This document shows, piece by piece, positions 1-9,427 of a stretch of 64,000 nt of DNA. Within the stretch, counting starts at the first letter, position 1; each line of letters begins with the position of its first letter. The position numbers and the translations under genes were made by a program. The notes below the pieces were generated by a model that worked only from the letters and a program-made list of their open reading frames with translations, ran no database searches and was not told the origin of the DNA. The stretch comes from Paenibacillus sinopodophylli (GTDB lineage Bacteria > Bacillota > Bacilli > Paenibacillales > Paenibacillaceae): contig NZ_VDBO01000001.1 in the NCBI RefSeq assembly GCF_005930355.1, positions 1,523,339 to 1,587,338 on the forward strand, in the 5' to 3' direction.

Positions 1-1051
1 ATGAGATCAATACAGCCGGCAAATTGTTAATGGCTGCTGCAAGCAGCGCAAATAATATTCCTGATCCAAATATGCCGACCATCTCGTTTTTTTCCGCTGC
101 ACGCTCAATAACCTCCGGAAACCACGCTGTTGCTCCATGTACATGAAGACTATAGACGATCAAATTCATCGATAATGCGAATACAATGATTAACCAAGGT
201 GCACGCAATACTGTTTCTTTGAAAGGTGCGCGGCCTGCTAATGCAGAGGCTATCCATTGGATCGCCGCGCAGCCAAGGGCAATCGCTGCAACAGGAATGC
301 CAATCCTCTCCGAGCCAAGATATCCGATTATCATAAGCAGGATGTTGAGCCAAGACAACCAGAACAATCGCTTGTCAGCTATAGCTGTTGACGGATCAGG
401 AAATAGATTCGGCGCCAGCCTTTTTGACGTTTCCTTCCTAATCGGCTCCCAGAAATAAATAACTGATACAAGGACTGTGGCCGCAATTGCGATTAATCCT
501 GGCAGCAGCATGCGGGAAGCATACTCGCTAAAGGATATATCGAAGAAATCAGCAGTTAAAATGTTCGTTAGATTGCTCATCATTAGCGGTGCGCTCGCTG
601 TATCAGCCATGAAGCCTACCCCGACTAGAAACGTCAGTCTTTCGCTACGAGACAGCTTCAGCAATGCGGTTACTTCAAGTACAATAGGCACCATAATGAG
701 AACAGTCCCGTCATTATTGAAAAACACGGTAATGAGTGCCGCCATCAAGGACAAGCTGATGAAAAGCGACAGCTGTCGATGATGAAATCGGTGGACGATA
801 TGCAGGGCTGCCCACCGAAAAAAACCATTATAATCAAGCAATGACGTAAACAGCATAATGCCAATCAGCGAAAACGTTGCATTCCATACAAAGCCCCAAA
901 TGTAGGCGGCATCCTCTGGCTTCAACAGCTGGGCAGCGAAGAGGAGCGCAGCTCCTGCAAGTGCGATAAAAGCCTCATTGATTCCCTTAGGCTTTATTAA
1001 TATGAATGTTAATGCTGCAATAAATACAATAATCGTGATTAACAAAGACAT
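1..1051 (-). CDS. ArsB-family membrane transporter (3' end cut by window edge)
   Basis: Reading leftwards from an ATG at 1049-1051 (preceded by GGGAG about 9 bases upstream), the frame stays open for 350 codons to the window edge, so the C-terminus is missing. The product is a chain of hydrophobic helices beginning MSLLITIIVFIAALTFIL, with the segment VFFNNDGTVLIMVPIVLE that is typical of ArsB/NhaD ion-transporter proteins, and a later repeat-like segment AAINNLPAVLIS. ArsB proteins expel arsenite or related oxyanions across the cytoplasmic membrane, and about 430 residues are usual. No arsR or arsC is visible nearby, so arsenite as substrate is only family-level inference. It is divergent from the YkvI-like gene. 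Confidence 0.8.
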   Translation of the reverse strand, partial: MSLLITIIVFIAALTFILIKPKGINEAFIALAGAALLFAAQLLKPEDAAYIWGFVWNATFSLIGIMLFTSLLDYNGFFRWAALHIVHRFHHRQLSLFISLSLMAALITVFFNNDGTVLIMVPIVLEVTALLKLSRSERLTFLVGVGFMADTASAPLMMSNLTNILTADFFDISFSEYASRMLLPGLIAIAATVLVSVIYFWEPIRKETSKRLAPNLFPDPSTAIADKRLFWLSWLNILLMIIGYLGSERIGIPVAAIALGCAAIQWIASALAGRAPFKETVLRAPWLIIVFALSMNLIVYSLHVHGATAWFPEVIERAAEKNEMVGIFGSGILFALLAAAINNLPAVLIS

Positions 1052-1166
1052 GATCGTGCTCCCAACTGCAAGCCTTGCAGCGTAAAATTTTGAAATAAGT
1101 CATGCCTGTCCCTCGCCTTACATACCTTCTTAATAGAAGAGGTCATCGAACGGAGGACGGTAGACG

Positions 1167-2207
1167 ATGTGGAAACGTACAGGAAAGGTGCTGCAAATCG
1201 CCTCCACCTACATGGGGACAATCGTAGGAGCAGGCTTTGCCACCGGACAAGAAATTTTACAATTTTTCACAAGGTTCGGATATTGGGGTTCTATCACTAT
1301 TGCTTTGACTACTGTTCTCTTTATTTGGCTGGGTACCAAGATGATGCTTATTTCCAGCCAGATCAAGGCAAAATCGTATGAAGATTTGAACAAAGCGTTA
1401 TTCGGTGACAAATATGGGCGCATAATCAGCCATTTCATGCTCGTCGTTCTTCTAGGTGTTACAGCCGTTATGCTCGCAGGAGCAGGGACGATCTTCTATG
1501 AGCATTGGAATATCTCTTACCAGTCCGGTCTGTTGATTACGATAGCAGCCTGTTATTTCTTGCTTCGCAAAGGAATGAATGCGATCTTGACGGTTAATGC
1601 GATCGTGGTTCCGATCATGCTGCTCTTTACCGTTCTTATTATGATCGATACCTTCCGAACTCCCGGCGCGGACAAGTTCATCACGCTGGCGAGTGATCAT
1701 TCCATCTGGGCTGCATGGGCTTCGCCCTTTCTGTATACCGCCTTCAACCTTTCCATGTCACAAGCGGTGCTCGTACCGCTTGGTGCTGAAATTAACGATC
1801 GCAAGGTAATCATAGCCGGCTCATGGGTAGGCGGCATCGGCATCGGCTTTATGCTGCTTGCCGGACATATTGCTCTATCCGTGCATATGCCAGGTATTCA
1901 GCAGTTCGCCATCCCGATGGGCGGGATCGCTCGTCAGCTCGGCCCTAGCGTACAATTTATTTATATTTTTATTATTTTCGCAGAAATTTTCACCACGCTC
2001 ATTGCCGACATCTACGGGCTCACTCTGCAGCTTCAAGAGCGGCTCAAATGGGCAAGGAGCTTAATCGTCCTGCTTATTCTCGCAATCTGCTATGTAGCCA
2101 GCCAAATCGGCTTCGGCATGCTTCTCTCAACGCTTTATCCGCTATTCGGACTCATTAGCTTCGGCTGGCTCATTCTCATCATTCGCAAGCGTGTATCAGC
2201 AAGGTAG
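1167..2207 (+). CDS. YkvI-like membrane transporter
   Basis: A 346-residue integral membrane protein with about ten hydrophobic segments. The first helix carries STYMGTIVGAGFATGQEI, the glycine-rich unwound helix seen in APC/LeuT-fold transporters and in Bacillus subtilis YkvI. Length and layout match YkvI-family proteins. The substrate is unknown. The ATG follows GGAGG with 10 bases between. It is transcribed alone, divergent from the ArsB-family gene, and ends 35 bases before the converging end of yhaN, with a shared stem-loop at the junction. Confidence 0.75.
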   Translation: MWKRTGKVLQIASTYMGTIVGAGFATGQEILQFFTRFGYWGSITIALTTVLFIWLGTKMMLISSQIKAKSYEDLNKALFGDKYGRIISHFMLVVLLGVTAVMLAGAGTIFYEHWNISYQSGLLITIAACYFLLRKGMNAILTVNAIVVPIMLLFTVLIMIDTFRTPGADKFITLASDHSIWAAWASPFLYTAFNLSMSQAVLVPLGAEINDRKVIIAGSWVGGIGIGFMLLAGHIALSVHMPGIQQFAIPMGGIARQLGPSVQFIYIFIIFAEIFTTLIADIYGLTLQLQERLKWARSLIVLLILAICYVASQIGFGMLLSTLYPLFGLISFGWLILIIRKRVSAR

Positions 2208-2223
2208 GCTTACAGCTACGAAA

Positions 2224-2269
2224 CAGCGATGCCTTCCTCGTTTACATGCGAACGAGTAGGGCATCGCTG
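2224..2269. terminator. Bidirectional stem-loop between converging ykvI-like gene and yhaN
   Basis: An inverted repeat with arms CAGCGATGCC and GGCATCGCTG plus inner pairing CTCGTT/AACGAG. It overlaps the last codons of yhaN and follows the YkvI-like stop. Neither side has a long T run, so termination efficiency is uncertain. Confidence 0.55.
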
Positions 2270-5200
2270 CAGTTTTGCAGGATGGCATCACGAACATGCT
2301 CATGACAAGTCATAATGATGATTTGACGTTCGTCTGACAGCTGTGCAAGCAAGCGGCTGATTGCAAGCAGTCTCTCACGGTCAAAGTTAACGAATACATC
2401 ATCGAGCATAAGTGGAAGCTTAGCTTCGCGTGTTGCTTCCTCTGCCAAGGCAAGACGCATAGCCAAATATACCTGCTCTGCGGTTCCCCTGCTCAGCATC
2501 CCGCTGTCCATGATCCTCCGATCAGAAGATTCCAGTCTAATACCCGGCTCTCCTGGTGTCGTCAGTATCCGCACATATTTGCCTTCGGTCAGCTTAGCGA
2601 TAAAATCAGAAGCTTTGCGCAGCACAACCGGCTGGCGTTCTTCCTCATAAATACGTTTCGTTTGAGCGATTAACGCGGCGCTTACTGCAAGCACGGCATA
2701 ACGCTCCGCGTCCTTCTCAAGGCTCGCAGCCGTCATCTCTCTCTCGGAGAGCAGCCTCTGATGCTCGTCCTCGCGAAGAAGCTGATCAAGTAATTGTCTC
2801 AGTCTTCCCCTCTGCTCAAGAAGCTCGCTTCTGCGTCTTGTAAGCTCTGCAATTTCCACTTTCGAATCGGACAGCAGCGCCTGCAATTCCGCTTCGTCAT
2901 GTGCCCCATAAAGCTTGTCCAGCTCAGCAACTCGATCATCAGACATGCCTGCCGTAAGCTCAAGCGTAAGCCTTGACAATTCGAGCTCAAGCTCTTGTAG
3001 AGAGCGGCGATGCTCAATTGCCAGCTCATATTCCGCTTGGTTCGACAGTCCCGCTTGGGCAAGCTGCAGCTCGATCTGAGCTGCGGTTTCTTGAAGCTGC
3101 GCTTCTGCAGCTGTCAGCGCAATATGCAGCTCATTTTGGCGCGCCTTTATGCCGCGCGCCTCTTGCCTGGCTGCCACATGCCGACGAATTTCGGCATGCA
3201 GCAGCCGCAGTGCGAGCACAGGATCAGCTGCGAGCTGCTCCTTCGCTTCTGCGTGATGCCCGCAAAGCTCTGCCGCTTGCGCAGCGAATGCGGCAAGCTG
3301 CTTGTCCGCGGCGGCTTGCCTCGCCGTCAAGCGGTCATATTGCTGCAGCCGCTGCAAGGCTTGCTCGGCAAGCTCGAACGCTTCGAGCGCTGCTGTCGGC
3401 GACATCCCCGCCGGCAGCGAGCGTGCTGCAAGCCAGCCGGCCCATTGCCGGGCGGCGGCTTGACGGCTCTGCGCAGCGGCGGCGGCTGCCTCGCTGCGGC
3501 TCGCAGCGTGCGCGCGCAGCCGCTCTAAGCGGCGGGCGAGCTCGCTGCAGTTGCTGTCGAGGCGCTCGCTTTGCAGCAGCGCCTCAAGGCTCTCTTCCAC
3601 GGCAGCGCGCAGCTGCGTACGTGCTTGCTCTGCCGCGAGCAGATGCTCTGGCGAGCTGAAAGGCGTGGCTGCAAGCAGTGCCGCAGCCGCTTCCTGCGGC
3701 TTCGCCACGAGGGCTGCAAGCCTCTGCTGCACACGCTGCTCCAGCTCACTTAATGACCTTAGATCACTGCTACTCGATCGGGATGATCGGCTACCGCGCC
3801 CGCTTGCGCCCTGCTTCCGCAACAGCGCAGCGACAGCAAGCGCAAGCGCCGCACCTGCCAGCGCCAGCGCAGCTATTCCCGCTCCGCCGCCAGTCCCGGC
3901 GAGCGCGGCAGCCCCAAGCGCCAGCGCGGCTCCGCCCGCTCCTGCCGCTGCAGCCCACAGCAGGGCGGCTCCGCCCCGCCCTGCTGCCGCCGTCCTGCCG
4001 CCCGCAGCGCTGCCGCTTGCGGAAGCGGCGCCTCCGGCTGAGCGCGCCCGCTCGAGCTCCCACTCGCGGAGCGCGCTGTCCAGGGCGTTCCACGCCCCCT
4101 TCAGCGCATCTCGCGCTAGCGGCAGCACCGCAAATCCGGTGCTGCCGCTAAGCTGCTCTCGCCGCTGCACATCCTGCGAGGCGGCTAACCTCGCCTCTTC
4201 AAGCGCCATTGACGCTTCCTGCTCCTGCTGCTTCAGCGTCTCAAGCTCCGCCGCAATCCGTTCATCCGTCCGCGTATAATCAAGCTCCTGCTGTCTCTCG
4301 TTTCGCACATCATCACGATCGGCAACCGTCACATGAAGCTCCCGAAGCTGACGCTCCGTCCACTCTGGCGCAATGCTGCTGACCAGCCGTGCAATCATCT
4401 CGTCATGCTCGCTGAGCTCTGCCGCAACAGCAGGAGCGGTTTCCTTCAATAGACGTATGCTCTCCGATGCTTGAAGCATCGCCTCTGTTTCCTCGGCTAA
4501 CCGAATAATCCCTTCATCATACACGGTGGTATCAAGCTGAAGCTCCAGCAGCAGCGCCTTTTGTCTCTGCTTCTCGCCTTCCTCTGCAAGAGCAGCTCTG
4601 CGTCTTAGCAGCTCCTCCCAGCTCTTCTCTTCATGCGCCGTGATCGAAACGGCATAAGCAACTGTTTCTCGTTCAAACAGCAGCTGCTGCTTCCGCAGCC
4701 ATAAATGCCTCGACGTTACCGCTTTGCTAAGCAGCATCAGACGAGCCTCTTTCTCAGGCTGCTCCTGCTCAAGCCCGTTAAGCCGCTCATCGGTACTGGC
4801 TGCTTCCATCGTGAGTGCATTAAAGGAGAGAATCGCATCCTGCCGCTTGCGCATCTCCATATCGAGCTGCTCAAGCGATTTCAACTGCTGATTCATTTGT
4901 TGAACCGTTCCGCGCGGCTTGAATAGCTGGTCCATCTCCTGTGCGATTCGTTTCTCTGCGGCTGCAATTGTTTTTCCGTTATCCCAGCCTGCTTGATGTA
5001 AGTAACGTCCCAGCTCGTCGCCAGATAACGCCCCTACCTCCTGCAGCTCCGTCAGCGTAATGGCGAATAACTGCCTATATAGCTTCTCGCTCACACCTCC
5101 GAGATAAACGCGTTCCCACTCAGCTTGAGTTAGCACTGCGTTTTCCTGATGAGTTTCATCTGAACCATCTATGCCAGCTATCCTTCGCAGCTTTACTTTG

Positions 5201-5478
5201 CCAGCAGCATCCACCGCATAACGCTCCATCATATATACAGCCTCATCAGTACCCCGAACAATCAGTCGGCCGCCGTGTTTCCCCCCGTTCACCGGCTCCT
5301 GCCGCTCGTTTGGCAGCGTCCTTCTTGCGAAGCCGAATAGGAGCGAGCGAATGAAGCCGAACAATGTACTTTTGCCAGCTTCATTTGGTCCATATACAAC
5401 AATAATCGGCGCATCGAGTGAAACTTGTTTGCCATATAGCTGTCCGAACCCGTCTATTTCAGCTTTCAATAGCTTCAT
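2242..5478 (-). CDS. yhaN: YhaN-type SbcC-like AAA ATPase with central membrane hairpin
   Basis: A 1078-residue SMC/SbcC-type ATPase. Walker A GPNEAGKST is at residues 30-38. The ABC signature LSRGTAEQ is near 995 and Walker B LPLMLDD ends near 1027. Long Glu/Gln/Arg/Leu-rich coiled coils lie between them. In place of an SbcC zinc hook, residues about 495-555 are an Ala/Gly/Leu-rich hydrophobic stretch that could form two membrane helices. DNA for roughly residues 440-680 is very GC- and Ala-rich. It lies 47 bases downstream of the exonuclease-like yhaO, the pairing seen in B. subtilis, so a DNA-repair nuclease complex, perhaps membrane-tethered, is likely. The start follows AGGAGG. Confidence 0.85.
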   Translation of the reverse strand: MKLLKAEIDGFGQLYGKQVSLDAPIIVVYGPNEAGKSTLFGFIRSLLFGFARRTLPNERQEPVNGGKHGGRLIVRGTDEAVYMMERYAVDAAGKVKLRRIAGIDGSDETHQENAVLTQAEWERVYLGGVSEKLYRQLFAITLTELQEVGALSGDELGRYLHQAGWDNGKTIAAAEKRIAQEMDQLFKPRGTVQQMNQQLKSLEQLDMEMRKRQDAILSFNALTMEAASTDERLNGLEQEQPEKEARLMLLSKAVTSRHLWLRKQQLLFERETVAYAVSITAHEEKSWEELLRRRAALAEEGEKQRQKALLLELQLDTTVYDEGIIRLAEETEAMLQASESIRLLKETAPAVAAELSEHDEMIARLVSSIAPEWTERQLRELHVTVADRDDVRNERQQELDYTRTDERIAAELETLKQQEQEASMALEEARLAASQDVQRREQLSGSTGFAVLPLARDALKGAWNALDSALREWELERARSAGGAASASGSAAGGRTAAAGRGGAALLWAAAAGAGGAALALGAAALAGTGGGAGIAALALAGAALALAVAALLRKQGASGRGSRSSRSSSSDLRSLSELEQRVQQRLAALVAKPQEAAAALLAATPFSSPEHLLAAEQARTQLRAAVEESLEALLQSERLDSNCSELARRLERLRAHAASRSEAAAAAAQSRQAAARQWAGWLAARSLPAGMSPTAALEAFELAEQALQRLQQYDRLTARQAAADKQLAAFAAQAAELCGHHAEAKEQLAADPVLALRLLHAEIRRHVAARQEARGIKARQNELHIALTAAEAQLQETAAQIELQLAQAGLSNQAEYELAIEHRRSLQELELELSRLTLELTAGMSDDRVAELDKLYGAHDEAELQALLSDSKVEIAELTRRRSELLEQRGRLRQLLDQLLREDEHQRLLSEREMTAASLEKDAERYAVLAVSAALIAQTKRIYEEERQPVVLRKASDFIAKLTEGKYVRILTTPGEPGIRLESSDRRIMDSGMLSRGTAEQVYLAMRLALAEEATREAKLPLMLDDVFVNFDRERLLAISRLLAQLSDERQIIIMTCHEHVRDAILQNCSDALLVRM

Positions 5479-5525
5479 ACCCGTGTCTCCTCCTGTCGAT
5501 AGTCGGTGCAGCTTCTCCTAGGTGT

Positions 5526-6812
5526 TCAGCTATCCCGCTCATCATCTTGCAGCAGGCCCAGCGTCAGCTCTCTCGCCTGCTCCAGCCAGCGGTTTGGAAG
5601 CTCCTCCCATTCGCTCCGCAGCAATCTTCCAAGTTTCGCATGACTCGCCATGCCGCCAACTGCTTCCTTTGCGAACGACTGCCATTTCTGTTTATCTTCT
5701 GACAGCTCTGCGCTCATCCGGTACAGCTCGCCAGAGAAACTGTCCTCAGCTAACAGCTCCTCCGTGTTAAGCTCAGCACCAGTTCGGAGCTCTAATCCAT
5801 AAACATAGACCCACGGTTCCTCTACAGACAATGCCCTTCCCTCTTGCAATTGCTCTAGCAGCGCCCCGATGGCAGCCGTCTCTGTCAGCTTTTGATGTAG
5901 CTGTCCACGACCGTTAATCACTAGCCGCAGCATGACCATTCTGCCTTCCGAATACTCCAGCGCTTGATCCAGCTCCGCTTCAAGCTGCAGCAGCAGTTCC
6001 TGCTCCGTGCGGATTCCTGCGATGGAGATGCTGCGCTCCATCCATCTCACACTGTCGAGCGGCACGAATGCAAGCTCCACAGCCTTGGCTTCCGTTACAT
6101 CAATGATAAAACAGCCCTTAGCACCCGTTTCACGAGGATTTCTACCCTGTATATTTCCTGCGTACACGACATGCGGATACTCATGCAGCACACGTCGATG
6201 ATGAATATGACCCAGCGCCCAATAATCAAAGCCTTTCCCGCCAATAAGCTCCTGAAGCTCACACGGGGCATAAGGATCGTGGCTGCCGTTTCCATCTACA
6301 TTGCCATGCAGCAGTGCAATATGGAACGGAGCCTCCGGCTCGATTCGATAGGCAGCAGCCATGTTCTCCGTAACGATTCGCGTACCGTAGGATCTACCGT
6401 AAACAAAGGCAGCCAGCTCACCGTTTCTACGATAAGCCGGCCGATATTCCATCTTGTTCGCTGCGAATATATAAACATTGGACGGCAGCTTGAGCTCTGC
6501 TCTTGCTCCGCTCAGAGGATCATGGTTCCCATGAATAACGTAGACGGCAATCCCATGCTCCTCAAGTGTTGCCCACTCTTTCAGAAGCATGAGCTGTGCG
6601 CGGAGCGAACGATCCGCCTCATCGAACAAATCGCCAGCTAGTACGATGAAATCGACTTGACTCTGAATCGCGACTTGCGTCAGCTCCCGCAGTGCTGCAA
6701 AGGTTGAATCCATTAGAGCCTCTTTTACTGCAGCCGGTGCTTTGGCAAGCCCCCGGAAGGGGCTATCCAAATGCAAGTCGGCGGCATGAAGGAAACGAAA
6801 CGGTACAGACAT
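5526..6812 (-). CDS. yhaO: YhaO-type DNA repair exonuclease (SbcD/Mre11-like)
   Basis: A 428-residue metallophosphoesterase of the SbcD/Mre11 class. The calcineurin-type metal motifs appear in order: HAADLHLDSP (residues 9-18), AGDLFDEAD (near 60), HGNHDPLSG (near 95), LLHGNVDG and ALGHIHHR (near 200). The rest is a C-terminal accessory domain. With the adjacent SbcC-like ATPase it should form a two-subunit, ATP-driven nuclease acting on double-strand ends. It is the first gene of the two-gene operon and starts 34 bases after the glycosyltransferase stop region on the same strand. Confidence 0.85.
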   Translation of the reverse strand: MSVPFRFLHAADLHLDSPFRGLAKAPAAVKEALMDSTFAALRELTQVAIQSQVDFIVLAGDLFDEADRSLRAQLMLLKEWATLEEHGIAVYVIHGNHDPLSGARAELKLPSNVYIFAANKMEYRPAYRRNGELAAFVYGRSYGTRIVTENMAAAYRIEPEAPFHIALLHGNVDGNGSHDPYAPCELQELIGGKGFDYWALGHIHHRRVLHEYPHVVYAGNIQGRNPRETGAKGCFIIDVTEAKAVELAFVPLDSVRWMERSISIAGIRTEQELLLQLEAELDQALEYSEGRMVMLRLVINGRGQLHQKLTETAAIGALLEQLQEGRALSVEEPWVYVYGLELRTGAELNTEELLAEDSFSGELYRMSAELSEDKQKWQSFAKEAVGGMASHAKLGRLLRSEWEELPNRWLEQARELTLGLLQDDERDS

Positions 6813-6846
6813 CTTCCGACCCCACCTATTCCAGTAGAATGAGCCG

Positions 6847-7974
6847 TTACTCCGGCTTCATGTGAATGTACACTTTTTTGAGCTGCGCGATGACACGTGA
6901 TAAGGAATACACTCTCTTAGCCTTCTCAGAGCCAGCTCTAGCTAAGTGGTAGCGATAAGAAGGATCTGTGACCACCTTCTCCAGCGCCTCGGCGAGCGCT
7001 TCCGGATTCTCGGGAGGCACGAGCAGACCGTTCACGCCATCTTCAATTTGCTCAGCAATGCCGCCCACATTCGTACCGACAAGAGCCAGCCAGCATAGAG
7101 CCGCTTCTGCGAACACCGAGCCGAAGGCTTCAGCACGCGAGGGCAGAACAAATACGTCAAAGAATGGCATGAATTCCTCTGGATGGAGCATATAGCCATA
7201 AAAAATAATATCATCGTACAAATCCAGCTCAACTGCCAGCGCCTCGAGCTCCTCACGTATCGGACCATCGCCAATGATATGGAGAACGAATGGGTGGCCT
7301 TTGCGCTTCAATTCTGCACAGGCATGCAGCAGTACATCAAGCCCCTTGGCAGGTACAAGCCTGCATACGGTAATGAGCTGAGTAACGGCATTCTCGTGTG
7401 AAATCGGCTTAAACCGTTTTTCGTCAAACCCGTTTGGAATGACCTTAATTTTCTCAGGATGTTTAATGTGGGGAGCAATATAGGTGCGGAACGACTCCGA
7501 TACCGTTAGCATATGATCGGCCTTCGCCTCCAGCTCACCGTAGATGCTCATTAGAAACTGGTGCTCAGGTCCGCCCTCTTTGATTCTTCCGTTCAGAATC
7601 AGCTCGCGCTCATAGCTCGAGTGAATCGTTACAGCAAGCGGTGTTTCTGGAAACAGCTGCTTCATGACAAGAGCTGCAATCGGATGATGGGCATGTATAA
7701 TATCGTATGGCTTCTTAATGCGCATTTTGGTCCACCATACGTAATCCTTATAGGTTTGTATATATTTGTCTACCATTATATTTCCGCTGTATACGGTATG
7801 GTCGAAGGTCTCGAACTCGACCTCCTCCTGCCCTTTGCTGCGTACACGCTTAGGCAGCGAGAAAAGCTCCATTTGCCAGCCCAGCTTAATAAAACGATCT
7901 TGAATATACGGGATCATGGAAGAAACTCCGCCCGGCTGCTCCGGTGGGAAAAACAACGCTTGTAATATATTCAT
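6847..7974 (-). CDS. Glycosyltransferase family 4 (GT-B)
   Basis: A 375-residue GT4-type enzyme. The N-terminal half has the nucleotide-sugar GT-B layout beginning MNILQALFFPPEQPGGVSSM. The C-terminal half has the retaining-enzyme E-x7-E motif in RAEAFGSVFAEA and the glycine-rich GTNVGGIAEQIEDGVNG loop. I place the start at 7974 because GAAAGGATG lies at the right distance. ATGs further upstream either overlap that ribosome site or lack one. Donor and acceptor are unknown. It would make a cell-envelope or secreted glycan, or a glycolipid. It may be co-transcribed with yhaO-yhaN (34-base gap) and is divergent from the diguanylate cyclase. Confidence 0.8.
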   Translation of the reverse strand: MNILQALFFPPEQPGGVSSMIPYIQDRFIKLGWQMELFSLPKRVRSKGQEEVEFETFDHTVYSGNIMVDKYIQTYKDYVWWTKMRIKKPYDIIHAHHPIAALVMKQLFPETPLAVTIHSSYERELILNGRIKEGGPEHQFLMSIYGELEAKADHMLTVSESFRTYIAPHIKHPEKIKVIPNGFDEKRFKPISHENAVTQLITVCRLVPAKGLDVLLHACAELKRKGHPFVLHIIGDGPIREELEALAVELDLYDDIIFYGYMLHPEEFMPFFDVFVLPSRAEAFGSVFAEAALCWLALVGTNVGGIAEQIEDGVNGLLVPPENPEALAEALEKVVTDPSYRYHLARAGSEKAKRVYSLSRVIAQLKKVYIHMKPE

Positions 7975-8103
7975 GTGTCTCATCCTTTCGAGGTCGATCC
8001 TCAAACCAATATCCAACTATTCGTACGCCGTAAAATATGATATATTAGAACATATGTTTCTGTAAAGCTATTGCATCCTATACTAGATAACGGTGGTTAA
8101 CTC

Positions 8104-9276
8104 ATGTCAATTACACAATGGCTATCAGGCCCTAACGGTCAGCTTCTCTCATCAGTTGCTGTTATCGTCATCCTCATTCTCATGCTCTTTATGTCGGTCA
8201 GGCTCTATGTAAGCTATCGCAACAAACGAACTCATCGCCTGCTTATTACGGCCATCTCGTTCATCATCATCAAGCAATGCCTGCTTGTCGTGCTTACGTA
8301 CCCAGGCTGGTCGTTATCGCCCTATGTGTACCTCAGCTTCACGATCATGCAGATCGTTTCTTTTATTATTATAAACTTTGTTTTCATGAAATTATATACT
8401 CATCGATCAGCTCAACTGAAAGCCGTACCCTTTATCATTATGGGCTTGGTCACACTTGTCATTGCAGGCATACAATTGGCTATAGCACCCATTACAACGG
8501 AAACGACTCTAAGGCCGGAAGCCTTCAGCTTTCCTTTACTCGACTTTTACGGATTGCTCGTCGTTCTTATGATCATGCTGGACACGAGAGGCGCAGATCT
8601 CAGCACCAAATATTACGCAAGTTTAATCGTATTTTTCGCAAGTGAGCTGGCACGGCTCTCGAACGCTTATATTTTTCATGATTCATTAATTTGGCTGATT
8701 TCGCTAAGCCAGCTGCTGCCTATTGTCTATTATACACTGTTGTTTTTATTGCTCTTTGAATGGGTAATCGAGCGGCTCATGAATACGTATCAATCCTCCA
8801 TTACGGATGGCTTGACCGGCCTCTATAATCGTCGGCATTTCCACACCAAAGCCGAACAAATTCTTCAAGGCAGCAAATCGATGGCTGTTATTTTTTGTGA
8901 TATCGATAACTTTAAGAAATTAAACGATACATATGGTCACCACAAAGCTGATGGCGTGTTGAAACAGGTGGCAGATATTATTAAAGAGGAATCAAGCGGA
9001 ATTGGATCAGCAGGACGATATGGAGGGGAAGAACTGCTCAGCTGCATCAGCACCGAGCAAGTGAAGCCAGAAATTGTAGCGGAATCGATCCGCCGCAGAG
9101 TGGAGCAGGAAACGATGGTTACGATAAGCGTGGGCTTCAGCACCTCCAAAGAAAGCAAGGCCGTACAAGAAATGGTCAAGCAGGCAGACGAGGCGATGTA
9201 TCTGTCCAAAACGACAGGGAAGAACAAAGTATCCGCTTTCAAAGCATCTTCAGCCAACAAGAAATCACTCGCTTAA
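8104..9276 (+). CDS. Membrane diguanylate cyclase (7 TM + GGDEF)
   Basis: A 390-residue protein with seven predicted membrane helices (about residues 15-39, 46-66, 73-98, 108-128, 142-160, 170-189, 194-220), then a GGDEF domain from about 232. Catalytic features are present: TDGLTGLYNRRHF near 238, DIDNFKKLNDTYGH, and the A-site GGEEL near 307. The usual RxxD product-inhibition site five residues before the A-site is absent (sequence IGSAGRY). It probably makes cyclic di-GMP in response to a membrane or ligand signal. It is transcribed alone from a GGTGG ribosome site. Confidence 0.85.
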   Translation: MSITQWLSGPNGQLLSSVAVIVILILMLFMSVRLYVSYRNKRTHRLLITAISFIIIKQCLLVVLTYPGWSLSPYVYLSFTIMQIVSFIIINFVFMKLYTHRSAQLKAVPFIIMGLVTLVIAGIQLAIAPITTETTLRPEAFSFPLLDFYGLLVVLMIMLDTRGADLSTKYYASLIVFFASELARLSNAYIFHDSLIWLISLSQLLPIVYYTLLFLLLFEWVIERLMNTYQSSITDGLTGLYNRRHFHTKAEQILQGSKSMAVIFCDIDNFKKLNDTYGHHKADGVLKQVADIIKEESSGIGSAGRYGGEELLSCISTEQVKPEIVAESIRRRVEQETMVTISVGFSTSKESKAVQEMVKQADEAMYLSKTTGKNKVSAFKASSANKKSLA

Positions 9277-9290
9277 GCAGTAAACGTTAG

Positions 9291-9326
9291 TATCCATCCC
9301 CATGAAACATAGAATCGGGATGGATA
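9291..9326. terminator. Stem-loop downstream of the diguanylate cyclase gene
   Basis: Arms TATCCATCCC and GGGATGGATA enclose a loop of about 16 bases, 15 bases after the stop codon. No T run follows on the plus strand, so it may stabilise or weakly terminate the mRNA. The remaining bases up to 9427 hold nothing I recognise. Confidence 0.4.
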
Positions 9327-9427
9327 TCTGACTACTCATCTTCGAACACCAAAGCCTAGACAAACTGTCTGTTTCGGCTTGGCAACTCGATTAAGGCAAT
9401 GGTTCCTAGGCCTATTTGCTTGTGTAT

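Noticed and set aside
186..782. Plus-strand reading frames opposite the ArsB-family gene
   Set aside because: The minus frame encodes a clear ArsB-like membrane protein throughout; the plus frames have no ribosome sites and no family resemblance.
3551..4279. Long plus-strand frames (up to about 240 codons) opposite yhaN
   Set aside because: They arise from the GC-rich, Ala-rich yhaN segment, which removes stop codons from other frames; their products are low-complexity Ala/Ser/Arg.
5964..6641. 225-codon plus-strand frame opposite yhaO
   Set aside because: yhaO carries all metallophosphoesterase motifs in the other strand; the frame lacks a plausible product.
2242..6812. yhaO-yhaN as a phage-defence system
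   Set aside because: The pair matches the widely conserved chromosomal yhaO-yhaN genes, and no defence genes, integrase or island boundaries are nearby.
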